Below are positions 43,816 to 50,869 of a stretch of DNA of 64,000 nucleotides, piece after piece. The position numbers were made by a program, and so were the translations under genes. This stretch comes from a bacterium (GTDB taxonomy: Bacteria; Actinomycetota; Acidimicrobiia; Acidimicrobiales; Bin134), in the NCBI GenBank assembly GCA_026705465.1, contig JAPPAP010000039.1, positions 62,001-126,000 of the forward strand, given 5' to 3'. How positions within the stretch are numbered: position 1 is the first letter of the stretch; every line of letters starts with the position of its first letter. Under the pieces are notes generated by a model that worked only from the letters and a program-made list of their open reading frames with translations, was not told the origin of the DNA and searched no databases.

Positions 43816-45909
43816 ATGGTGCGCATTCGCTGGACTGCATTGATGTTGGTTGTCGCCATAGTGGCCACGGCTTGCTCAAGCGATAGCAGCGAAGGGGAGG
43901 GCATTGTCCGGGCAAAAGATCATGTGACTCCCACTGCCCCTTCAACAGCAACTGAGAGTGCGACACCGGGTCCTGCGCCAACCCTTACTCCAACTGCGGT
44001 AGCAGTCCTCGGTGCCGATGCTTCTTCGGTTCCAGCACCATCGCCCCCTAACACTCCTAGCCCGACGCCGTTGCCTTCGCCCACGCCGTTGCCGACCCCG
44101 GAACCGACAGCAGTGCCGGTATCAACTCCCGATACCGAGCCCTCTCCCACTCCCGCGTCCGATCCGGTTCCAATCCACGTCACAATCATCGACAATGTCA
44201 CTGGTTCTTGGACAGCTACCAGGGACGGTTCTTGGTCGGCGGTCTCGTCCGGCTCGGGCTACTCCTGTGGTTTGCACACGAACAGGACCGTCGATTGCTG
44301 GGCCAATCCGGGAATCGACCAAAACGACTACTACGGCCGTTTGGATGCTCCGGAGGGTGAGTTCTCCGCGATCTCGGCGGGGGAGACCCATGCCTGCGGA
44401 CTGCGGATCGACATGTCAATCGAGTGTTGGGGTGACTCGTTCTACGGCCGGTTGGATGCCCCGGAGGGCGAGTTCTCAGCGGTATCGACGGCGACCGAGC
44501 ACTCGTGTGCGGTTCGGGTAGATGGGGCGATCGAATGCTGGGGTTACTACCGCTCCAAGGTCGTCTTGGATGTGCCGGAGGGCGAGTTCTCGGCGGTGTC
44601 GGTTGGCTTATTCGATGCATGCGGATTGCGGGTTGATGGAACTGTCGAGTGTTGGGGCCGCGGCCGGAATCAAATGCTGGATGAGCCTGCCGGAAGGTTT
44701 GTGACGGTATCGGTTGGCCTAAATGAAGCGTGTGGGCTGCGTGCTAACGGGGCAATCGAATGCTGGGGGACAGAGCCCTCCGGCCAGTTCGCCGAGCTGG
44801 AAGGCGAATTTGCCGCGATATCAACTCGTGAAATTCGCGCCTGCGGCCTGCGTGTCGATGGGGTGCTGAAGTGTCGGGGTAGCAACTGGGTCGGGCGACT
44901 GTATGTAGAAGATGGCGAGGCGATAGTGCCGGAGGGCGAGTTCGCATCAGTTTCGGTGGGCTGGTTCCATTCGTGTGGCATCAGGACAGACGGAGTCATC
45001 GAGTGCTGGGGCTACTTGACATCAAGGGAAGCCATGTCCATCGAATACGTCGACTATTGGCCGTCCTATCGGAACGCAGCCACAGGCATGTGGACGGAGG
45101 TTTCAGCGGGCAGTCGCCATACGTGTGGTTTGCGGCCCGGCGGGGAAGTGGAGTGTTGGGGTAGCGATGCCTACGGACACTCAAACGTTCCCGATGGCAA
45201 GTACGTTTCTGTCTCGGCGGGAGGGGGTTCGTGGCGAACTGAGCAGGACGAGGTCTTGTCCCAGTCGCATTCCTGTGGATTGCGTGCTGACGACATCGGG
45301 GAGTGTTGGGGTGATAACGAGTTCGGCCAGTTGGACGTGCCTGAGGGTGAATTCTTGGCTGTGTCTGCCGGTGGGTTGCACTCGTGTGGGTTGCGCATCG
45401 ACCGAACAGCCGTGTGTTGGGGCGATAACGAGTTCGGCCAATTGGCAGTGCCTGATGGTGAATTTCTGGTTTTGTCTGCCGGTGGGTTGCACTCGTGTGG
45501 GTTACGCGTCGACCGAACAGCCGTGTGTTGGGGCGATAACGAGTTCGGCCAGTCAGATGCCCCTGATGGCGGGTTCTCGGCGATATCGGCAGGTGGCTCT
45601 CATTCCTGTGGTTTTCGACCAAATGGGGCCACTGAGTGTTGGGGCGACAACGAATACGGCCCGCTTTATGTTCCTCCCGGCCGGTATTCGGCGGTTTCAG
45701 CTGGCGATTTGTACTCGTGTTGGCTGCTTGTCGACGGATCTGTGGACTGCTGGATTATTTGGCCCGTCTATGACGGCTTTTTCCCGCAAGTCAGGAATCC
45801 GGACGGGGAGTTCACCGCAGTGTCAGCCGGAGCAAACCACAGTTGCGGAATACGGCTCGATGGGATTCTCGAGTGCTGGGGCGATAGGAGCCTTCTGGAC
45901 ATGCCGTAA
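43816..45909 (+). CDS. Cell-surface lipoprotein with about 14 Cys-paired RCC1-like repeats
   Basis: A 697-residue exported lipoprotein. Residues 1-20 are a signal peptide with lipobox 'VATAC' (Cys20). A Pro/Ser/Thr-rich linker (about 38-120) acts as a stalk. From about 140 to the end lie roughly 14 repeats of about 38-45 residues, in which 'CGLRxDGxIECWG' alternates with 'PEGEFSAVSAG'. These are RCC1/Alpha-tubulin suppressor-type beta-propeller blades, each with two Cys likely to form a disulfide. It may hold two seven-bladed propellers. Blades near 45300-45560 are nearly identical at DNA level, so recent duplication is likely. Function is probably binding or adhesion; no enzyme residues are apparent. 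RBS AAAGGGGG. Confidence 0.88.
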   Translation: MVRIRWTALMLVVAIVATACSSDSSEGEGIVRAKDHVTPTAPSTATESATPGPAPTLTPTAVAVLGADASSVPAPSPPNTPSPTPLPSPTPLPTPEPTAVPVSTPDTEPSPTPASDPVPIHVTIIDNVTGSWTATRDGSWSAVSSGSGYSCGLHTNRTVDCWANPGIDQNDYYGRLDAPEGEFSAISAGETHACGLRIDMSIECWGDSFYGRLDAPEGEFSAVSTATEHSCAVRVDGAIECWGYYRSKVVLDVPEGEFSAVSVGLFDACGLRVDGTVECWGRGRNQMLDEPAGRFVTVSVGLNEACGLRANGAIECWGTEPSGQFAELEGEFAAISTREIRACGLRVDGVLKCRGSNWVGRLYVEDGEAIVPEGEFASVSVGWFHSCGIRTDGVIECWGYLTSREAMSIEYVDYWPSYRNAATGMWTEVSAGSRHTCGLRPGGEVECWGSDAYGHSNVPDGKYVSVSAGGGSWRTEQDEVLSQSHSCGLRADDIGECWGDNEFGQLDVPEGEFLAVSAGGLHSCGLRIDRTAVCWGDNEFGQLAVPDGEFLVLSAGGLHSCGLRVDRTAVCWGDNEFGQSDAPDGGFSAISAGGSHSCGFRPNGATECWGDNEYGPLYVPPGRYSAVSAGDLYSCWLLVDGSVDCWIIWPVYDGFFPQVRNPDGEFTAVSAGANHSCGIRLDGILECWGDRSLLDMP

Positions 45910-45940
45910 GGGCAAGTTTCTGCTTCGCTACTGACCGACT

Positions 45941-45963
45941 CAGCGGGCTTGGGCGATGGCTTC
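45941..45963. repeat. 23-bp direct repeat, left copy, beside vapBC
   Basis: An exact 23-bp copy of the sequence at 46667-46689. At the right copy it encodes the end region of the NTF2-like protein (EAIAQAR on the minus strand). Here, in non-coding DNA downstream of vapC, the remnant reads in the same direction as EAIAQAR followed at once by a stop. It marks the likely left border of the inserted vapBC cassette. Confidence 0.8.
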
Positions 45964-45975
45964 GATTCTCCTGTG

Positions 45976-46368
45976 TTATGAGACGTAGAGAATCTCGATG
46001 TCTGCTTCAGTGATCTTCGGCCATTTGGTATCGCAAGTCACGACGGTCCAGCTCCGTTCGATGCCTAGGGCGACTACGGCGGCGTCAACCATCGGGAAGT
46101 TTCGATTGCCGTATTCGGCTCGCAGATCCCTGGCCCGGTCGGCGACGCCGTTGTCGAGCGTTTCTAGGCTGAACCCAAGCTGATCAAGCACCGCGGTCGC
46201 CTCTTCGAGCTTTTCCATGCGACTCGGATAGATCAACGCCTCGGCGTGGGTGATGTTCAAGATGGCGACACCGTCGGCTTCTAGGCAGCGCTGAACCGCG
46301 GCTCGATGGAACTGATGTTGAGGGTCGAGGATCGCAATGGCGATGTTGGCGTCGACAACGATCGTCAT
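45976..46368 (-). CDS. vapC: PIN-domain ribonuclease toxin (VapC-like)
   Basis: A 130-residue PIN domain. The acidic residues of the active site are visible: Asp6 in 'IVVDANIAIA', Glu in 'NITHAEALIYPS', Asp in 'FPMVDAAVVAL' and Asp in 'TVVTCDTKWP'. VapC toxins cleave RNA, usually tRNA or rRNA, when freed from VapB. The start overlaps the antitoxin stop (ATGA), the normal order. The cassette is bracketed by a 23-bp direct repeat. Confidence 0.92.
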   Translation of the reverse strand: MTIVVDANIAIAILDPQHQFHRAAVQRCLEADGVAILNITHAEALIYPSRMEKLEEATAVLDQLGFSLETLDNGVADRARDLRAEYGNRNFPMVDAAVVALGIERSWTVVTCDTKWPKITEADIEILYVS

Positions 46369-46595
46369 CGCTCTCCGGCTTCTGATCGTTGCTCATCCAG
46401 ATAGTCCTTGGGCCAGTCGATTCCCAACTCCCGACATCGGGCCGATACGGCATCAATGCGGGCTTCGAGGGCCTTTTCATGATGCTCCGCAACAAAGTCT
46501 CGGATCGCCTGCTGGGTTAGCCGGGAGAGATTGAGCCCGACACGACGGCTGACCTCGTCGAGCTCGTCGGGCAGATAGATGGTCCGATTCGGCAT
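46365..46595 (-). CDS. vapB: Antitoxin of the VapB/ribbon-helix-helix type
   Basis: A 76-residue protein. Its N-terminus 'MPNRTIYLPDELDEVSRRVG' and following 'LSRLTQQAIRDFVAEH' form a ribbon-helix-helix (CopG-like) DNA-binding domain; the acidic C-terminus would wrap VapC. It should repress its own promoter; an 8-bp inverted repeat starts within the ATG (46595-46623) in a very AT-rich promoter. Confidence 0.9.
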   Translation of the reverse strand: MPNRTIYLPDELDEVSRRVGLNLSRLTQQAIRDFVAEHHEKALEARIDAVSARCRELGIDWPKDYLDEQRSEAGER

Positions 46596-46623
46596 ACGTA
46601 TAATATATCAGAGTATATACGTA
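46595..46623. promoter_or_regulatory. Putative VapB operator
   Basis: TACGTATA (46595-46602) and TATACGTA (46616-46623) are a perfect 8-bp inverted repeat with a 13-base spacer, overlapping the vapB start codon and promoter. The AT-rich tract stands out from the GC-rich surroundings. The position and symmetry fit autoregulation by the ribbon-helix-helix antitoxin. Confidence 0.6.
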
Positions 46624-46644
46624 CATTGCACCGGATCTTTAGCC

Positions 46645-47148
46645 TTAGTCCTCCAGGCGGGCGGCCCAGCGGGCTTGGGCGATGGCTTCTATCTCAGGGT
46701 TGCCGTCGATGAAGGTTGGCTCTAGCAGGCGGTGGGCGATGCGCCAGCCGTCGGGGGTGCGGACCATCTGGTCGATGTACTTGCCGCCAATTGAATGGGT
46801 GTTTCCGCCGGGGGTGTCCGCGATGTACTTGGTGGCGATGAAGTAGCACCCGGCTATGGCCTCATCGCCGTTCACCTGGGCCCAGTGGCTGCCGTTCATG
46901 TGCTGGGCGCCATCCAGAGGCTCCAGCGAGGAGGCGCACTTGGCCACGATGGCCTCCAGGCCCTCGAAGACCTCACCCCGGAAGTCGGCGACCGCGTCGG
47001 GCAGGAAGATCTCCCCCAGCGCCTCCCAGCGGTGGTTGTCCAGTGACCAGGAGTAGCGGATTTGGATGTGGCGGATGGCGTCGCGGTCGAGCAGGTCCTG
47101 CATACGGTCCACGTCGAGGGCTTGGGTGTCGTCTGATCTGGTGTCCAT
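46645..47148 (-). CDS. SnoaL/NTF2-like protein
   Basis: A 167-residue cone-fold protein. 'RDAIRHIQIRYSWSLDNHRW' at the N-terminus, 'LGEIFLPDAVADFRG', and 'YIDQMVRTPDGWRIAHRLLE' near the end are typical of the SnoaL_4 / ring-hydroxylase beta-like group that isomerises or hydrolyses polyketide- and steroid-like substrates, or acts as a helper. It is divergent from the SDR at 47199 (51 bases). Its 3' end contains one copy of a 23-bp repeat (46667-46689). Confidence 0.9.
   Translation of the reverse strand: MDTRSDDTQALDVDRMQDLLDRDAIRHIQIRYSWSLDNHRWEALGEIFLPDAVADFRGEVFEGLEAIVAKCASSLEPLDGAQHMNGSHWAQVNGDEAIAGCYFIATKYIADTPGGNTHSIGGKYIDQMVRTPDGWRIAHRLLEPTFIDGNPEIEAIAQARWAARLED
46667..46689. repeat. 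23-bp direct repeat, right copy, inside the 3' end of the NTF2-like gene
   Basis: Identical to 45941-45963. The centre-to-centre distance is 726 bp, and the whole vapBC cassette with its promoter lies between. The pattern resembles integration at the 3' end of a gene with duplication of that end, but no integrase is visible. Confidence 0.8.
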
Positions 47149-47198
47149 AAGCCGGTCAGGTTACGGTGCCCGTCGCCAGTGATTCACAGGAGGTTGAT

Positions 47199-48035
47199 AT
47201 GAGCGGACGACTAGTGGGACGGGTGGCGGCCATCACCGGCGCGTCCAGCGGCATCGGCCGAGCCGCGGTCGAGCTGTTCGTGCAGGAGGGGGCCAAGGTG
47301 GCCTTGGGCGACATTCAGGACGACGCCGGACAGGCGTTGGCCGATTCACTGGGGAACGGGGCGGTCTACGTCCACTGCAACGTGACCTCCGAAGACGACG
47401 TGGCTGCGCTGGTGGACACCGCGACCGGCCAATTCGGCCAGCTCGACGTGATGTACAACAACGCCGGCATCGTGGGCGCGGTCGGGCCCGTCGACACCAC
47501 TCCGGCCGACGAGTGGCACGCCACCATGGACGTGCTGCTCCATGGCGTGTTCTACGGCGTCAAGCACGCAGCCCGAGCGATGAAGCCCCGCATGAGCGGC
47601 TCCATCATCTCCATGTCGAGCACTGCGGGGGTGATGGGCGGCCTCGGCCCCCACGCCTACGCCGCGGCCAAGCACGCCGTGGTGGGACTGACCAAGAACG
47701 CCGCCGCCGAGCTGTGCCGCTTCGGCATCCGGGTGAACTGCATCGCCCCCGCGTCCATGCTCACGCCGATGGTGGCCTTCGCCCATTCCGGCGACCACAC
47801 CAACATGGAGGGCACTCGGGCCGAGCTTGCCGAGTCCTCCCCGCTGATCGGCCGCCCCGGCCTGGCCACCGACGTGGCCAACGCCGCTTTGTGGCTGGCC
47901 TCCGACGAGTCGGGCTACACCAGCGGTCACACCCTGGGCGTCGATGCCGGATTCACCACCGGAGCCCGTGCCGACGCCCCCGGTTTCGCCGACTACGCCC
48001 CCATGATCCGCGAAGCCGGCCGCACCGGGCTCTAG
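47199..48035 (+). CDS. Short-chain dehydrogenase/reductase
   Basis: A 278-residue classical SDR. ATG 47199 is preferred because AGGAGGT sits at 47188-47194. Cofactor site 'ITGASSGIG', 'NNAGIVGAVG', catalytic Ser in 'SIISMSSTAG', 'HAYAAAKHAV' with the Tyr-x3-Lys, and a longer C-terminal tail ('GARADAPGFADYAPMIREAG'). It leads the SDR / two-fold-repeat / amidohydrolase unit (spacings 38 and 15 bases). Confidence 0.94.
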   Translation: MSGRLVGRVAAITGASSGIGRAAVELFVQEGAKVALGDIQDDAGQALADSLGNGAVYVHCNVTSEDDVAALVDTATGQFGQLDVMYNNAGIVGAVGPVDTTPADEWHATMDVLLHGVFYGVKHAARAMKPRMSGSIISMSSTAGVMGGLGPHAYAAAKHAVVGLTKNAAAELCRFGIRVNCIAPASMLTPMVAFAHSGDHTNMEGTRAELAESSPLIGRPGLATDVANAALWLASDESGYTSGHTLGVDAGFTTGARADAPGFADYAPMIREAGRTGL

Positions 48036-48073
48036 GCGAAGTGGAAATAACAATCAAGGAGTAACGTCGCACC

Positions 48074-48937
48074 GTGCCCGAAGAAGCCCCATTGCTGGCC
48101 AACGAGGAGGACCATCCCCAAGAGGTGGTCTACACCGACGGCGAGCGCCGGATCGTGACCATGGACTCGGCCCGGTATGTGGATGCCCGCAACCGCGACA
48201 ACGACGTGGTGGTGCCATCGTCGTATCTGGGCGTGCTGCCCGCCCGCCTCATGGCCCCCCACCGCCCGAAGGGGGTCATCGGCCACGACGGCTGCATCGG
48301 CAAAGACGGCGCCGGCATCTCCGGACTCTGGTTCTTGGAGGCGCTGGGCATTCCCGCCGCCACCGCCGATGGAATGAGCGCCGAGCTGGGTAACGGCCTC
48401 GACCTCTACGAGACCGGTGTCATCTCTCGGCTCAACATCTACGCCGAACGGTGCGGTGTGGTTGAGGGCATGGCGGTGTCGGAGGCAGCACAGCTGCTGT
48501 TGAACAACGACCCCGGAGAGGTGGACGAGGGCACCAAGATCCGCCGAGAGGTCAAGGCCACTTCAGACAGCGGGCGCGAGATTGTGGTCACCGACTCCAT
48601 CGTGTTCGCCCTGCCCGAGGACTCCCGCAATGTGCTGGTCACCGCCGGCCACACCGGGCGCAGCGGGGCCGACTTCCTCTTGGAGGTGAGCCCTCACGGC
48701 TTCATCTGCTCCGACGGAGGCCGCAGCAAGAACGACGCCGGCATCGCCGGATTGGCCATCACCGAGGCCCACGGACTGGCCGGCGCGTGCTGCGATGCAT
48801 GGAGTGCGCCGGTAGGGGACGCGTTCAAGGCGTACGATGAGGGGATCATCAGCGCGTGCAACCAGCCGGCCCGCGACCGGGGTGTCGAGGTGGGCATGAC
48901 CGTCAAGGACGCCGCCGCGGCCCTGCTGGGAGATTGA
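48074..48937 (+). CDS. Unrecognised protein with internal two-fold repeat, copy 2
   Basis: A 287-residue soluble protein (start GTG 48074 after AAGGAG), of the same unknown family as 38361-39203; by eye close to half the residues are identical. Internal repeat: half 1 (about 29-145) and half 2 (about 173-286) align, e.g. 'KDGAGISGLWFLEALG' with 'KNDAGIAGLAITEAHG', 'YETGVISRLN' with 'YDEGIISACN', and 'GMAVSEAAQLLL' with 'GMTVKDAAAALL'. Both halves also share a D-G/G near 'GHDGCIG' and 'CSDGGRS'. This two-domain pseudo-symmetry suggests a closed fold with a shared site. In both loci the gene sits with an amidohydrolase and SDR, so a step in the same catabolic route is likely. Confidence 0.88.
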   Translation: MPEEAPLLANEEDHPQEVVYTDGERRIVTMDSARYVDARNRDNDVVVPSSYLGVLPARLMAPHRPKGVIGHDGCIGKDGAGISGLWFLEALGIPAATADGMSAELGNGLDLYETGVISRLNIYAERCGVVEGMAVSEAAQLLLNNDPGEVDEGTKIRREVKATSDSGREIVVTDSIVFALPEDSRNVLVTAGHTGRSGADFLLEVSPHGFICSDGGRSKNDAGIAGLAITEAHGLAGACCDAWSAPVGDAFKAYDEGIISACNQPARDRGVEVGMTVKDAAAALLGD

Positions 48938-48952
48938 GAAGGACTGAACCAC

Positions 48953-50275
48953 ATGTCTGAGCCGACGCCCATCTTGATCACCGGAGGAACGGTGATCGAC
49001 GGCACCGGCACCCCGCCCCAGCCCGACACCTCGGTGCTGTTGGATGGCGACCGGATCGCCGCCGTCGGCCCCGATGCTGGTACTGATCAGCCCAACGCCA
49101 CCGTCATCGACGCCGCCGGATGCACGGTGATGCCCGGCCTCATCGACGCCCACGTCCACTGCACCTTCGACGACGTGCAATCCAACGACGAGCTGTTCTT
49201 CCACCGCGACCACACCCTGGCCGCGCTTATCGCCGCCCAGAACCTCCAAAAGCTGCTTATGGCCGGGGTGACCGGGTTCTGCGACCCCGACACTCTGTTC
49301 TCCATGGGCCCGTCGCTTCGCGATGCAGTGGACGCCGGCGTGGTGGAGGGCCCCCGCATGGCCACTGGGGTGCAGGCCCTAGTCACCTCAGTGGGCGGTA
49401 CCGCTGGACGGCTTATTCCCGATACAGGAGTGGTGGGGTACGCCCAGGTGGTGACCACCGTCGACGAGATGATCCAGATGACCCGGCGCCACATCAAGTA
49501 CGGGGCCGACTGGATCAAGATCCACGCCACCGGCTCGATCCCCCGCCACAAGGGCGAGCTATTGGCCTGGAAGCCCGAGGAGCTGAAGGCGGTGTGCGAC
49601 ACCGCCCACGAGCTGGAGACCCCGGTGATGGCCCACGCCCGCTCAGCCGACAGCACCCGGGCCTGTGCCGAGGCCGGAGTCGATCTCATCCTCCATGCGT
49701 CGTTCATGGACGAAGCCGGCCTGGAGGCGGTGATGGATGCCGGTGCTGCGCTCATGCCCACCTTCACCTTCCTGGCCAACCTGGCCGACTACGGCCACCT
49801 GGTAGGCGCCGGCGAGGGCATGCAGGACGTGTTCCGGGGCGAGATCGAGGCAACCGCCAAGATGATGGCCAAGGCCCACGACGCCGGGGTGCCGCTGCTG
49901 TGCGGCTCAGAGTCGGGGTTCGCCCTCACCCCGTATGGCCACTGGCACGCCCGGGAGATGGAGGTGCTGGTGGAGTCGGTGGGGCTGTCGCCGCTTCAGG
50001 CGATTTCCTGCGCCACCGCCAACGGGGCCATCGCCTTGCGCATGGAGGGCGAGGTGGGCACCCTGGCCCCCGGTATGGCCGCCGATGTGCTGGTGGTGGA
50101 CGGCGACCCGGCCACTGGCGTCACCGTGCTGGCCGACCGCTCCAATCTCCGCAGCGTCATCAGCCGGGGCCAGCCAGTGGACTTGGATCGTCCTTGGCCC
50201 AACCGGGCTTCGATCCCCGGTGAGAAGGTGGCCAACTGGGCCGCCCAGATCCTCACCCGGGATTTGTTGGGCTAA
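48953..50275 (+). CDS. Amidohydrolase family protein (imidazolonepropionase-like)
   Basis: A 440-residue metal-dependent hydrolase with the composite beta-sandwich/TIM-barrel layout. N-terminal 'ILITGGTVIDGTGTPPQPDT', metal-binding 'MPGLIDAHVHCTF', barrel motifs 'IHATGSIPRHKGE', 'PVMAHARSAD', 'LILHASFMDE' and 'LCGSESGFALTPYGHW', and the C-terminal 'LAPGMAADVLVVDGDP'. The group includes imidazolonepropionases, prolidases and aryl dialkylphosphatase relatives; it would hydrolyse a C-N or ester bond of a pathway intermediate. Starts 15 bases after the two-fold-repeat gene. Confidence 0.93.
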   Translation: MSEPTPILITGGTVIDGTGTPPQPDTSVLLDGDRIAAVGPDAGTDQPNATVIDAAGCTVMPGLIDAHVHCTFDDVQSNDELFFHRDHTLAALIAAQNLQKLLMAGVTGFCDPDTLFSMGPSLRDAVDAGVVEGPRMATGVQALVTSVGGTAGRLIPDTGVVGYAQVVTTVDEMIQMTRRHIKYGADWIKIHATGSIPRHKGELLAWKPEELKAVCDTAHELETPVMAHARSADSTRACAEAGVDLILHASFMDEAGLEAVMDAGAALMPTFTFLANLADYGHLVGAGEGMQDVFRGEIEATAKMMAKAHDAGVPLLCGSESGFALTPYGHWHAREMEVLVESVGLSPLQAISCATANGAIALRMEGEVGTLAPGMAADVLVVDGDPATGVTVLADRSNLRSVISRGQPVDLDRPWPNRASIPGEKVANWAAQILTRDLLG

Positions 50276-50310
50276 TTGGGTATTTTGCTCAAGACTCTTG
50301 GGTAATTTCT

Positions 50311-50538
50311 ATGTTCAGACAAATTGAAAGAAGGGTAGGGCTAGTTGTTGGTGCTGCGATCTACTTGATGATGTTCTCCTTATATGGCATTACTATGTCA
50401 AAGGCCTGGATTGCTCATGAAGTAGATGTGCCGATTCAGATTGCTTGTTCAGTCTTTATGGCGCTATTTGTTGTGCCTGACCTATGTGCTGACGTGTGCA
50501 GCTATGTGAGTAAGCGAAGGGCCATAAATGTCGAATAA
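50311..50538 (+). CDS. Small membrane protein, AT-rich
   Basis: A 75-residue protein with two hydrophobic segments (about 10-32 and 42-62) and the short motif 'ITMSKAW' between them. The composition is strikingly AT-rich relative to neighbours. No clear Shine-Dalgarno precedes ATG 50311. It resembles the next small gene in layout and in the 'TMS.xW' motif. No function is recognised, and it may be a pseudogene or foreign remnant. Confidence 0.45.
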   Translation: MFRQIERRVGLVVGAAIYLMMFSLYGITMSKAWIAHEVDVPIQIACSVFMALFVVPDLCADVCSYVSKRRAINVE

Positions 50539-50577
50539 CATGTACCAAGTGGTCTTTGTGGTAACAGCGACAGCTAT

Positions 50578-50862
50578 ATGAGCGTTGAATCAGATATGGA
50601 AGCAACCGGAGAGATAGCTACTTTTCGGAAGGTAGTGAGGTCATTAGTACGGTACATTTTCTGGTTGTTGGGCCTTCTTGCAACGCTTTCATATGTCTTA
50701 ACTATGTCTAATGTATGGCCGTATGAGAAATCTGATTTAGGGGACAAGGTATGGCATACAACGTACTGGATAATCATTCTTAGTGTGGTTGGCTCAACAG
50801 AACTTGCAAAGGTCCGAAACTTTATCAGGAAAAGGCTGGCCACTGGAACTGCGGAACCTTAA
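50578..50862 (+). CDS. Small membrane protein, AT-rich, likely paralog of the preceding gene
   Basis: A 94-residue protein with two hydrophobic segments (about 25-47 and 60-82) and 'VLTMSNVWPYE' at the same relative place as 'GITMSKAW' in the preceding gene; the C-terminal 'RNFIRKR' parallels 'CSYVSKR'. About 40-47% GC in the lines I counted. It ends 7 bases before the convergent P450 gene. Function unknown; divergent tandem duplication or a transferred pair is plausible. Confidence 0.5.
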   Translation: MSVESDMEATGEIATFRKVVRSLVRYIFWLLGLLATLSYVLTMSNVWPYEKSDLGDKVWHTTYWIIILSVVGSTELAKVRNFIRKRLATGTAEP

Positions 50863-50869
50863 CTGCTGC

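Noticed and set aside
44300-45909. Regular repeats suspected to be a CRISPR array
   Set aside because: The periodicity is that of RCC1 protein blades in one open frame; no constant repeat of 24-40 bp separated by unique spacers.
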